Source: Altererythrobacter sp. Root672 | GTDB taxonomy: Bacteria; Pseudomonadota; Alphaproteobacteria; Sphingomonadales; Sphingomonadaceae | DNA: 64,000 bases | Direction: 5' to 3' | NCBI RefSeq assembly: GCF_001427865.1 | Contig: NZ_LMHH01000002.1 | Location: 329,501-393,500, forward strand | Shown here: in pieces, positions 35,157 through 42,670 of the stretch | Numbering within the stretch: the stretch's first letter is position 1 | Layout of the letters: every line of letters begins with the position of its first letter | Made by a program: the position numbers and the translations under genes | Notes under the pieces: model-generated | What the model saw: only the letters and a program-made list of their open reading frames with translations | Databases searched by the model: none | Told to the model about the DNA's origin: nothing

Positions 35157-36140
35157 TCAATCGGTTCGGTGTTCGGTCTTCACCCAGCGCACGGTCCCGG
35201 TGCTGGCCCTCATCACCACGCTTTCGGTAGTCATCAGGCCACGGCGGCGCTTGACGCCTTCGAGCAGTGAACCGTCGGTGACGCCCGTGGCGGCGAAGAT
35301 GCAATCGCCCTTCGCCAGGTCTTCCAGCAAGTAGATCCGGTCGAGGTTCTCGATGCCCAGTTTGCGGGCGCGGCCTCTTTCATCGTCATTGCGAAATAGC
35401 AGGCGCCCGTTGAACTGGCCGCCAACGCAACGCAGGGCCGCAGCCGCCAGCACCCCCTCTGGAGCACCACCTGAACCCATGTAGATATCGATCGTCGTGT
35501 CGGGATCGGTTGTGGCGATGACCCCCGCGACGTCGCCGTCAGGAATCAACTGAATGCCGCAACCGATCTCGCGCAGCTCGGCAATGAGGGCGGCGTGCCT
35601 GGGACGATCGAGCACGCAGGCGATCAGTTCGTTGGGTGCGACGCCCTTGGCCTGGGCCACGGCCGCTATGTTTTCGCGGGCAGGCTTGGTCAGGTCGATC
35701 ACCCCAGGGGGATAGCCCGGCCCGACGGCAAGCTTTTCCATGTAGACGTCAGGCGCGTTGAGCAGGCAGCCCTTTTCAGCGGCGGCGAGCACGGCCAACG
35801 CATTGGCCCCGGCCTTGGCGGTGATCGTCGTACCTTCGAGAGGGTCGAGCGCAATGTCGATCTTCGGCCCCTTGTCCGGGGCGCCGCCGACGCGCTCGCC
35901 GATATACAGCATCGGCGCCTCGTCGCGCTCGCCCTCGCCGATGACGACGGTGCCATCGATGTAGAGATCGTCGAAAGCCCGGCGCATCGCCTCCACCGCG
36001 GCGGCATCGGCGGCTTTCTCGTCACCCCGGCCGATCAGGCCCGACGCAGCGATCGCGGCAGCTTCAGTCACGCGGACCATTTCAAGCACTAGCACCCTGT
36101 CGAGGACACTGCCGGTGGCGGCGGTCTTGCTGGAGGGCAT
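35157..36140 (-). CDS. glpX: Class II fructose-1,6-bisphosphatase
   Basis: A 327-residue enzyme of gluconeogenesis. VLEMVRVTEAAAIAASGLIG, TVVIGEGERDEAPMLYIGE and DIALDPLEGTTITAKAGANA carry the metal and substrate residues; IYMGSGGAPEGVLAAAALRC and the C-terminal TTESVVMRASTGTVRWVKTE are typical of GlpX. Located upstream of an oppositely oriented exported protein; in many sphingomonads glpX and hom lie close together, as here. Confidence 0.95.
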   Translation of the reverse strand: MPSSKTAATGSVLDRVLVLEMVRVTEAAAIAASGLIGRGDEKAADAAAVEAMRRAFDDLYIDGTVVIGEGERDEAPMLYIGERVGGAPDKGPKIDIALDPLEGTTITAKAGANALAVLAAAEKGCLLNAPDVYMEKLAVGPGYPPGVIDLTKPARENIAAVAQAKGVAPNELIACVLDRPRHAALIAELREIGCGIQLIPDGDVAGVIATTDPDTTIDIYMGSGGAPEGVLAAAALRCVGGQFNGRLLFRNDDERGRARKLGIENLDRIYLLEDLAKGDCIFAATGVTDGSLLEGVKRRRGLMTTESVVMRASTGTVRWVKTEHRTD

Positions 36141-36275
36141 GGCGGCTCCGCGTCTCTTGGCGATATTTGCGAAGTTATGCCGACAGAAGGCCGCTGTCGA
36201 GCGGGCCGTTGCCGGTTCATGAGCGATTCAGCGGCAGTGCCGTGTCTGTGGCACACCCGGCCGAGGGGGGCTCGA

Positions 36276-36743
36276 ATGCGGAAGTCTGCAAGTGCCTTCG
36301 CCGCAGCGCTGACAGCCAGCATTTTCGTCCAACCGGCATCGGCCCAGGAAACCGACAGCGAGCCTACTGCCGAAGAGATGATCGAGGCCGCCCGTGAGGC
36401 CTATCGGCCGCCGGGCCTCATGCGCCGGTGCCCGGTCGGCGAGCCGGGCGAAATCGTCGTCTGTGCTACCGACCCCGATGCCTACAGGGTGGAGTCTTCC
36501 ACTGACCAAGCGATCCGCACCGGCGAGCCCGTCGCCGACCGCGTGCCCCGCGCTCCCGACGTCTTCGGTATTCCACCCTGCAAGAGCCAAACGGTCTGCA
36601 TCAAGGGCGGCTGGGTGCCGCCCCAGGTTCACCTGATCGACTTGAGCGCGATCCCGGTGCCGCTGACCGAAGAGGAGGCCGCGATGGTTTTCCGGGCAGA
36701 GGACGGGCCCCCGCCCGAACCCCAAAGTCTCGCGGCGCCTTAG
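36276..36743 (+). CDS. Exported protein of unknown function
   Basis: A 155-residue protein; ATG 36276 has GAGGGG upstream and starts a signal peptide (MRKSASAFAAALTASIFVQP, ASA cleavage). The mature part has two cysteine pairs, RRCPVGEPGEIVVCAT and PPCKSQTVCIKGG; the C.....EIVVC pattern is common in small sphingomonad periplasmic proteins. The C-terminus is Pro/Glu-rich. No known family could be assigned. Its last 4 bases overlap the end of hom on the other strand. Confidence 0.72.
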   Translation: MRKSASAFAAALTASIFVQPASAQETDSEPTAEEMIEAAREAYRPPGLMRRCPVGEPGEIVVCATDPDAYRVESSTDQAIRTGEPVADRVPRAPDVFGIPPCKSQTVCIKGGWVPPQVHLIDLSAIPVPLTEEEAAMVFRAEDGPPPEPQSLAAP

Positions 36744-38053
36744 CCCAACAGGCGCATCACCAGCGGCGGTTCCGTAAGGCTGGCCGAACCTTCGAGCAGG
36801 GCCAGCGCACGGGCAACGCCGCTTTCCGGACCTTCGTGCGTGACCATCGCCACCAGCACCTCGCCGCCCTCCTCGTGGCGGCCATGCTGGATCAGGCTTT
36901 CGATCGAGACCCCGGCGTCACGCATGGCGGCGGTAATCTCGGCCAGCACGCCTGGGCGGTCGGTGACGGTGAAGCGCAAGTAAGTGCTGCTCAGGCGGTG
37001 GCCGGGATCGGCTGGATCGAGTGTTTCCAGCGCAGCGACCGGCACCGAGAACGGCGGCGTCGCGACGCCCCGGGCGATGTCGATCAGGTCGGCCACCACG
37101 GCGCTCGCCGTCGGACCATCGCCAGCGCCTGCACCTTGGAAAAGCAGGCGCCCGGAGAAATTCCCTTCGACCACGACCGCATTGGTCGGTCCATCAACCG
37201 CAGCGAGCGGATGGCTGCGCGGCACCAGGCACGGCTGGACGCGCTGGAACAGGCCGTCCCCCGCCCCATCGCGATCGGCGATCCCGATCAGGCGGATGAC
37301 GTAGCCCAGCGCCGCCGCCTGGGCGATGTCGGCGCTGCGGATGCGGGTGATGCCGTCGATCTCCATCGCTTCGAGATCGACACGGCTGCCGAAAGCAATC
37401 GCGGAGAGAATCGCCAGCTTGTGCGCGGCATCGACGCCTTCGATGTCGAAGCTCGGGTCGGCTTCGGCATAACCGAGCGCCTGCGCTTCGCCGAGCACCT
37501 CGCCAAAGTCGCGGCCTGATTTTTCCATCGTCGAGAGGATGTAGTTACAGGTGCCGTTGAGGATTCCGTAGACCCGCGACACGGCGTTGGCCGCGGCCCC
37601 TTCGCGCAGGCCCTTGATCACCGGAATGCCGCCTGCAACCGCGGCTTCGAACTTGAGGGAAACGCCGGCCGACTCGGCGGCGGCTGCAAGCTCCATCCCG
37701 TGGTGGGCGATCATGGCCTTGTTGGCCGTGACCAGTCCCTTGCCCGCTGCCAGCGCGCGACGGGCCAATGCCAGGGCCGGGCCGTCGGATCCGCCCACGA
37801 GCTCGACTACGACGTCTACGTCTTCGCGCTCTGCCAGCAGCGCCATGTCGTCTTCCCAGGGATAGAGCGACAGGTCGACCCCGCGGTCCTTGGTGCGGTC
37901 GCGAGCGCAGACGGCGACGATCTCGATCGGCCGACCGCCGCGACGCGCGATCAGGTCGGCGTTGGTCTCCAGCAGGCGAATGACGCCGCCGCCCACCGTC
38001 CCGAGACCGGCCAGGGCGATCCTCAGCGGCGATGTGTCATGCGATGCGGTCAT
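36740..38053 (-). CDS. hom: Homoserine dehydrogenase
   Basis: A 437-residue enzyme. Residues 10-40 hold the NAD(P) site IALAGLGTVGGGVIRLLETN; LVTANKAMIAHHGMELAAAA and GGIPVIKGLREGAAANAVSR with GILNGTCNYILSTME are the catalytic blocks; YAEADPSFDIEGVDAAHKLA has the substrate residues. A C-terminal ACT domain (RFTVTDRPGVLAEITAAMRD, residues about 350-430) gives feedback control. It makes homoserine for Thr and Met. Confidence 0.96.
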   Translation of the reverse strand: MTASHDTSPLRIALAGLGTVGGGVIRLLETNADLIARRGGRPIEIVAVCARDRTKDRGVDLSLYPWEDDMALLAEREDVDVVVELVGGSDGPALALARRALAAGKGLVTANKAMIAHHGMELAAAAESAGVSLKFEAAVAGGIPVIKGLREGAAANAVSRVYGILNGTCNYILSTMEKSGRDFGEVLGEAQALGYAEADPSFDIEGVDAAHKLAILSAIAFGSRVDLEAMEIDGITRIRSADIAQAAALGYVIRLIGIADRDGAGDGLFQRVQPCLVPRSHPLAAVDGPTNAVVVEGNFSGRLLFQGAGAGDGPTASAVVADLIDIARGVATPPFSVPVAALETLDPADPGHRLSSTYLRFTVTDRPGVLAEITAAMRDAGVSIESLIQHGRHEEGGEVLVAMVTHEGPESGVARALALLEGSASLTEPPLVMRLLG

Positions 38054-38129
38054 TCGTTCCCTCAGGTCCCTAGTGTTGCGGGCGCGGCGTTAATTCGCCG
38101 CGACCCGCTTGGCTAGTGGCGGAACGAAC

Positions 38130-39005
38130 TCAACCGCGGTTGCGTGGGCAGGCGCCGAGCTGGTCCATGATGAAGCGATAGTCGGCATCGGCCCGATTGC
38201 GCGAGGGGCCGTCGTTCTGCACGAGCGCATTGGCAGGCAGGCGGTAGGGCAGGAAACAAGCCAGCCGATACCATTCGACCGTGTCGGCCTGGGGCGCGCG
38301 GGCGGACTGGTCGACGATCTCGCTCCAGGACACGCCCCATTGCGGTTGCATGCCCGGTCGTCGCACCACGCTTAGCGAAACCGGGGTGCCGGTAGCGGTA
38401 TCGAGAAACAGCTGAGTCTCCGATTCGCCGGCGAGGTTTCCTGCGACCGACATGGCTTCGCGAATCCCCGTTACCTTGGGCGGGGTGTCGGGTGAGGCGA
38501 ACTCGGCGATTACCGCGCGAACCTTCTGCTCCGTGGCGGGATTGGCGGGGAGTTGCGCTGACGAGTCCGTTAGCTGCAGTTCGCCAGGGCGCCCGGGCAC
38601 GGGTTGGGCGAATACGATGAATCGTTGTTTCTTCAGCTTGGGCGCCTTGCCGTTCGGCAGGAGCGGAACATCGACAAGGTAAACGAGCGATTCGCCAACC
38701 GCGGCGCGGCCCGAAAGTAACGCCTCAGTCTGGGCTTCGAGGTAGAGTCGCGCGTGCCCTGGGGCGAGCCCTTGCGCGCGGGTCGGCTCGACAACGGCCT
38801 GGTCTTTCACGTTGACCAGAGCAACCAGTCCGGAAGCCTGCACGAGGTCGGCAACATCGGCGTAGGTGGCCTCGACGACGGGGGGGATTGGGGAGGCGTT
38901 TTGGGCATGAGTAACGCCCGGAATCCCGCAGGTTGCGCCAAATATCAGCGTCGCCGCCAGTGCTTTGGACCGCAAGTATCCGCCCCCTCGATTCAAACAA
39001 TACAT
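38130..39005 (-). CDS. Exported protein of unknown function
   Basis: A protein of up to 291 residues. The frame opens with an ATG at 39005, but a TTG at 38975 preceded by GGGGGCGG would start a cleaner signal peptide (RSKALAATLIFGATCGIPGV, THA cleavage). The mature part, about 255 residues, contains PTRAQGLAPGHARLYLEAQT, LLPNGKAPKLKKQRFIVFAQ and a C-terminal VEWYRLACFLPYRLP...YRFIMDQLGAC with one cysteine pair. I do not recognise a family; similar proteins occur in other sphingomonads as conserved hypotheticals. Confidence 0.65.
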   Translation of the reverse strand: MYCLNRGGGYLRSKALAATLIFGATCGIPGVTHAQNASPIPPVVEATYADVADLVQASGLVALVNVKDQAVVEPTRAQGLAPGHARLYLEAQTEALLSGRAAVGESLVYLVDVPLLPNGKAPKLKKQRFIVFAQPVPGRPGELQLTDSSAQLPANPATEQKVRAVIAEFASPDTPPKVTGIREAMSVAGNLAGESETQLFLDTATGTPVSLSVVRRPGMQPQWGVSWSEIVDQSARAPQADTVEWYRLACFLPYRLPANALVQNDGPSRNRADADYRFIMDQLGACPRNRG

Positions 39006-39356
39006 CGTCTATTCTCCAATCGCGCCGCTAACTTCCCCAAGCGCGCCCGGCCTATGATTGGCCCGTATGGCTCTCGACACAAGCTGCGTTCCACCCGTAA
39101 ACGCGTGAATCGTAGGTGAACCGACAAAGCGTTTGCCCAAGCCAGTCTTCGCGGTTAAGGCTCGGCCTAATCGGGACCTGAGAACGATAATCAACAGGTC
39201 TCGCTGGCTCTACCGGATGTCCTTCCGGATCGGTTTCGCAGCCGACGGGGCCTTCGGTGGAAAATTTATGGGGTAGCCCCCGGATTACTTATCCGGTGGT
39301 CCTCGTCGGTGCCGGATCTCGGTCCGGTGTAATAATGAACGGAGTGAAGGGACTGG
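39006..39356. promoter_or_regulatory. 351 bp gap before tonB with three CCGGA...TCCGG dyads
   Basis: No gene is seen here. Three near-identical inverted repeats stand in the last 150 bases: CCGGA-TGTCCT-TCCGG (39213-39228), CCGGAT-TACTT-ATCCGG (39280-39296) and CCGGA-TCTCGG-TCCGG (39312-39327). Their centres are about 67 and 31 bp apart, and the last ends 29 bases before the tonB ATG. They may be binding sites of one regulator or leader hairpins. No clear Fur box was found. Confidence 0.45.
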
Positions 39357-40013
39357 ATGGCTTACGCTGACCAACAGATGAGCGGTAGCAAGATTATCGC
39401 AATCATCGTCGTTGCCCTTATCCACGTTGCTCTTGGCTATGTGCTCATTACGGGCCTTGCATACTCTGCGGCTAAGAAGCTGGTCGAACGTGTGACCACC
39501 GTGGATATCGAGGAACCGCCGCCGCCGGAGGAAGAACCGCCGCCGCCGCCGCCAGATGAGGTACGGCCGCCGCCCCCGGTTGCGCCGCCGCCGCCAATCA
39601 ACATTTCGGTTTCGCCGCCGCCGATCCAAACGGTAACCACGCCGCCGCCTCCGGCGCCCGTGGTCCCTCGTGCGGCTCCGCCGGCACCGCCGCCACCGCC
39701 GCCCGCGCCTTCACAGGCTCGTGGGGCGACGCCGGACGGTCAGGGTCGTTGGGCAGCGCGTATTCAGGAAAACTATCCTGCCCGCGCCATCCGCGACGAA
39801 ACAGAAGGACGTGTCGGCGTCAGGGTCACAATCGGCGCGAACGGCCGTGTGACCGGCTGCAGCGTCACCAACTCCAGCGGGTCGAGCGTGCTCGACGATG
39901 CGGCCTGCGAAGGCATGACCCGCTTCGCCCGCTACAACCCTGCTTTGGATAATGACGGCAACCCGACCACGGGTTCGGCCAGCACGACCATCGTCTATCA
40001 GCTGAGCAGATAA
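39357..40013 (+). CDS. tonB: TonB-family energy transducer
   Basis: A 218-residue protein: a short cytoplasmic end, one membrane anchor (SKIIAIIVVALIHVALGYVL, residues 10-29, with the His needed for ExbB/ExbD contact), a long periplasmic Pro/Glu-rich spacer (about 50-120), and a C-terminal TonB domain with GRWAARIQENYPARAIRDET and GRVGVRVTIGANGRVTGCSV. It passes proton-motive energy from ExbB-ExbD to outer-membrane receptors. A YP motif typical of TonB is kept. First gene of the cluster; the dyad-rich gap lies upstream. Confidence 0.94.
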   Translation: MAYADQQMSGSKIIAIIVVALIHVALGYVLITGLAYSAAKKLVERVTTVDIEEPPPPEEEPPPPPPDEVRPPPPVAPPPPINISVSPPPIQTVTTPPPPAPVVPRAAPPAPPPPPPAPSQARGATPDGQGRWAARIQENYPARAIRDETEGRVGVRVTIGANGRVTGCSVTNSSGSSVLDDAACEGMTRFARYNPALDNDGNPTTGSASTTIVYQLSR

Positions 40014-40052
40014 ATTCGGCTTTTCAGATCTTTTTAAGAGAGGAATACCCGC

Positions 40053-40838
40053 ATGCTTATTGACATCCTGGCCGCGGCCGCCGGCGAAGCGGCTCCGCAG
40101 ACCAAGTTCGGCTTCATGGAAGCCATGGAACAGGGCGGCGCGATCGCCTGGTCCATTCTGACGGTCCTCGTGATCATGTCGGTTGGATCGTTCTACATCC
40201 TGATCACCAAGCTGCTGGAGCAGAACCGCATCCTGAGCCAGTACAAGCATATCCGCGGCGGCTTCTGGCGCGCGAACACCCTCGCCGAGGGCGCGTCGAA
40301 GCTCGACAAGAACAGCGCATGGCGCCAGCTCGTTGACGACGGCCTCGCCGCCGAAAGCCAGCACTCCAAGATGACCGACTCGCTCGAAGCGCACGACTGG
40401 CTGCACGGCTCGCTCGATCGCTCGGAGAACTCGATCAACGCGCGTCTCGCCAGCGGCCTGCCGTTCCTCGCCACCGTCGGTGCGACTGCACCGTTCGTTG
40501 GTCTGCTCGGTACCGTTATCGGCATCTACCGCGCGCTCATCAACATCGGCATCGCCGGTTCGGCCTCGATCGACAAGGTCGCGGGTCCGGTCGGCGAAGC
40601 GCTGATCATGACCGCCATCGGCCTGCTCGTCGCGGTGCCGGCGGTGCTCGCCTACAACTGGCTGCAGAGCCGCAACAAGCGGATCGCCGAGCTCCTCGCG
40701 GGCTTCTCGACCGACTTGCTCGCCAACATCACCTCGCGTGGTGTGGTGAAGCCGGCCCTGGCCGCTGCCGCTCCGGCGAAGGCTGCCGCTCCGGCTGCTG
40801 CCCGTCCGGCCGCTCCGGCTGCGACCACCAAGGCCTGA
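40053..40838 (+). CDS. exbB: Biopolymer transport protein ExbB (MotA/TolQ/ExbB proton channel)
   Basis: A 261-residue protein. The first membrane helix is AIAWSILTVLVIMSVGSFYI (about 31-50); the second and third are LPFLATVGATAPFVGLLGTV with GIYRALINIG, and AGPVGEALIMTAIGLLVAVPAVLAY. These are the canonical ExbB channel helices. The last 25 residues are an Ala/Pro/Lys tail (LAAAAPAKAAAPAAARPAAP) not found in the E. coli protein but common in sphingomonads. Lies 39 bp after tonB. Confidence 0.95.
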   Translation: MLIDILAAAAGEAAPQTKFGFMEAMEQGGAIAWSILTVLVIMSVGSFYILITKLLEQNRILSQYKHIRGGFWRANTLAEGASKLDKNSAWRQLVDDGLAAESQHSKMTDSLEAHDWLHGSLDRSENSINARLASGLPFLATVGATAPFVGLLGTVIGIYRALINIGIAGSASIDKVAGPVGEALIMTAIGLLVAVPAVLAYNWLQSRNKRIAELLAGFSTDLLANITSRGVVKPALAAAAPAKAAAPAAARPAAPAATTKA

Positions 40839-40921
40839 GCCTGACGTAAGTAATTGGAGGGGCGGGACCTGGCATGCGGGCCGCCCGCCCTTCTAACCGA
40901 TACTGAGATAGGACAACAACG

Positions 40922-41458
40922 ATGGCAATGGCGGTAGGCGGCGGTCAAGAAACGCCGATGTCAGACATCAACACCACGCCCCTCGTGGACGTGATGCTGG
41001 TTATGCTGATCATCTTCCTTATTGCGGTTCCGGTCGCCATGCAGACGGTCGAGAAGCTTGAAATCCCGATCATCGCGTCGCAGGAATCGAAGGACAAGGT
41101 CGAGAACCTTCTCCTCACGGTTACGACGACCGACGAATCAGGCCGGACTCCAGGCACGATCCGCACGGATTACACCGGCGCCTATCGCGGCGGTGAATGC
41201 CGGGTGTTCTTCAACAACACCACCCCGGTGGATTCGACCGAGCTGTACGACGAGGCTTTCAAGCGTCTCGATGCAATTGTGCAGCGTGCGGGCGGGATCG
41301 AGGCGCTCGTCGCCAATCCCGAGACGATTCCGCAGGTTCACATTCGCGCCGACGTGAACACCCCGTGGCGCTGCGTCGCGGGTGCGATCTACAACATCCA
41401 GGCGGCCGGTTACCCGACCGTCGGCTTCATCTCCAACCCGGTCGATCCGAACGCCTAA
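40922..41458 (+). CDS. exbD: Biopolymer transport protein ExbD, first copy (long form)
   Basis: A 178-residue ExbD/TolR protein. MSDINTTPLVDVMLVMLIIF carries the essential membrane Asp; the periplasmic domain is longer than in the next copies, with an insert around TTTDESGRTPGTIRTDYTGA and YRGGECRVFFNN and a pair of cysteines (GECRVF, PWRCVAG). ATG 40922 follows GATAGGACAACAACG, a weak ribosome-binding site. It couples with ExbB; the 83 bp gap from exbB has no visible terminator. Confidence 0.93.
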   Translation: MAMAVGGGQETPMSDINTTPLVDVMLVMLIIFLIAVPVAMQTVEKLEIPIIASQESKDKVENLLLTVTTTDESGRTPGTIRTDYTGAYRGGECRVFFNNTTPVDSTELYDEAFKRLDAIVQRAGGIEALVANPETIPQVHIRADVNTPWRCVAGAIYNIQAAGYPTVGFISNPVDPNA

Positions 41459-41502
41459 GGCGCCGGACCGACGGGTGAGTGGAATTCAAGGAGTAAGTCC
41501 CC

Positions 41503-41934
41503 ATGGCGATGTCCGGCGGCAAAGACGACGGCGCCCCGATGATGGAAATGAACATGACGCCGTTGATCGACGTCCTGCTCGTGCTCCTCATCTGTTTCAT
41601 CATGTCTATCCCTGTGGCCACCCACTCGGTCGATATCGACCTTCCGGTGCCCAACCCGAACCCTCCGCCAGACATGGTGGATCCGGTTAAGAACAAGATC
41701 GTTCTGACGCCGGCCAACGAGATCCTGTGGAACGGTGCGCCGATCGACCAGGGTACGTTGGTGGCCAATCTGCAGACCTCGCGGACCTTCGCGGTCGAGC
41801 CGGAACTGCAGTTTGAACCGGAAGCCCTCGCGAGCTACGATCTGTCGGCCAAAGTGCTGAACATCATCAAGGCTTCGGGCGTGACCAAGTTCGGCTTCGT
41901 CGGGAACGACAAATATCGAGTGTTCGGCAAGTAG
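41503..41934 (+). CDS. Biopolymer transport protein ExbD, second copy
   Basis: A 143-residue ExbD/TolR protein: MMEMNMTPLIDVLLVLLICF with the channel Asp, then SIPVATHSVDIDLPVPNPNP and a compact periplasmic domain ending NIIKASGVTKFGFVGNDKYR. AAGGAG is 8 bases before ATG 41503. Closely related to the third copy downstream, and followed by a strong terminator, so the main transcript tonB-exbB-exbD-exbD ends here. Confidence 0.93.
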   Translation: MAMSGGKDDGAPMMEMNMTPLIDVLLVLLICFIMSIPVATHSVDIDLPVPNPNPPPDMVDPVKNKIVLTPANEILWNGAPIDQGTLVANLQTSRTFAVEPELQFEPEALASYDLSAKVLNIIKASGVTKFGFVGNDKYRVFGK

Positions 41935-41970
41935 CGTCACCAGACGCAACCAGCCACACTGGACGGGAGA

Positions 41971-41996
41971 AGGGGCGGAGCGATCCGCCCCTTTTT
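41971..41996 (+). terminator. Rho-independent terminator after the second exbD
   Basis: AGGGGCGGA-GCGA-TCCGCCCCTTTTT: a 9 bp stem, tetraloop and T run 37 bases after the stop codon. Confidence 0.93.
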
Positions 41997-42237
41997 CGTT
42001 TCTGGCCCTCTCGTCTGCCCTGGTCTGAGTGCAATCCTAAGTCGCGCGAACCTTTGACGGTGTGAGAGCGCCAGCTCCGCCAAGCTTACCGCGACATTCC
42101 CACAATCCTACTCCTTCCCAACGACACCACTGACTTCCTCGGCGGGCGACTCAAGGCGCCCAGCCCAAGAGATAATCTTGCAAACCCTGCCCTTTCGTGA
42201 TGTTATACTGTCACGCACAACAGAAGGGGAGCATGGC
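41997..42237 (+). other. Gap before the third exbD; no gene, probable promoter region
   Basis: About 240 bases without a plausible reading frame. The stretch 42100-42230 is less GC-rich, with AATCCTACTCC and GATGTTATACTGTCACGCAC; TTATACTGT near 42205 could be a -10 element. It separates the third exbD from the terminator of the main operon. Confidence 0.4.
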
Positions 42238-42666
42238 ATGTCTTTCGCAACCTCAAGCGCCGGGGAACCGCTCCGCGAGATCAACACGACGCCACTCATT
42301 GACGTCTTGCTCGTGCTGCTGGTGATGATCGTGCTGACCATTCCGGTCGCAACCCATTCGCTGGAGTACAACCTACCCAGTGGGGAGGTGACGGGCGCCC
42401 AGCCCAATCCGATCACAAACGTTCTGGAGATCACACCAGAAGGAACCCTGGTCTGGAATGGCCGCCCAACCGACGAGCCCGGCCTCGTCACGTTGTTGGG
42501 CCAAGTGCGGGCGATGAAGCCTGAGCCTGAAGTTCAGTTCCGACCCGACGCCAACGCCAGCTACCGTGCCTCGGCCCGTGTCCTCCAAATCGTGAAAGCC
42601 TCTGGGGTCACCAAGTTCGGGTTTGTCGGCAACGAAAAGTACGGCACCTTCTCCCGCGGCAACTGA
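42238..42666 (+). CDS. Biopolymer transport protein ExbD, third copy
   Basis: A 142-residue ExbD/TolR protein; ATG 42238 with AAGGGGAG 9 bases upstream. LREINTTPLIDVLLVLLVMI holds the channel Asp, and the domain ends QIVKASGVTKFGFVGNEKYG. It is a clear paralogue of the second copy: TPLIDVLLVLL, IPVATHS, TP...LVWNG and KASGVTKFGFVGN are shared in order. It lies behind a terminator and about 300 bp gap, so it seems to have its own promoter. It converges on the helicase gene with a 4 bp gap. Confidence 0.92.
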   Translation: MSFATSSAGEPLREINTTPLIDVLLVLLVMIVLTIPVATHSLEYNLPSGEVTGAQPNPITNVLEITPEGTLVWNGRPTDEPGLVTLLGQVRAMKPEPEVQFRPDANASYRASARVLQIVKASGVTKFGFVGNEKYGTFSRGN

Positions 42667-42670
42667 CTCA

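Noticed and set aside
39006-39356. Fur box before tonB
   Set aside because: No stretch close to the GATAATGATAATCATTATC consensus was found; only the CCGGA dyads and a short GATAATCAA at 39186.
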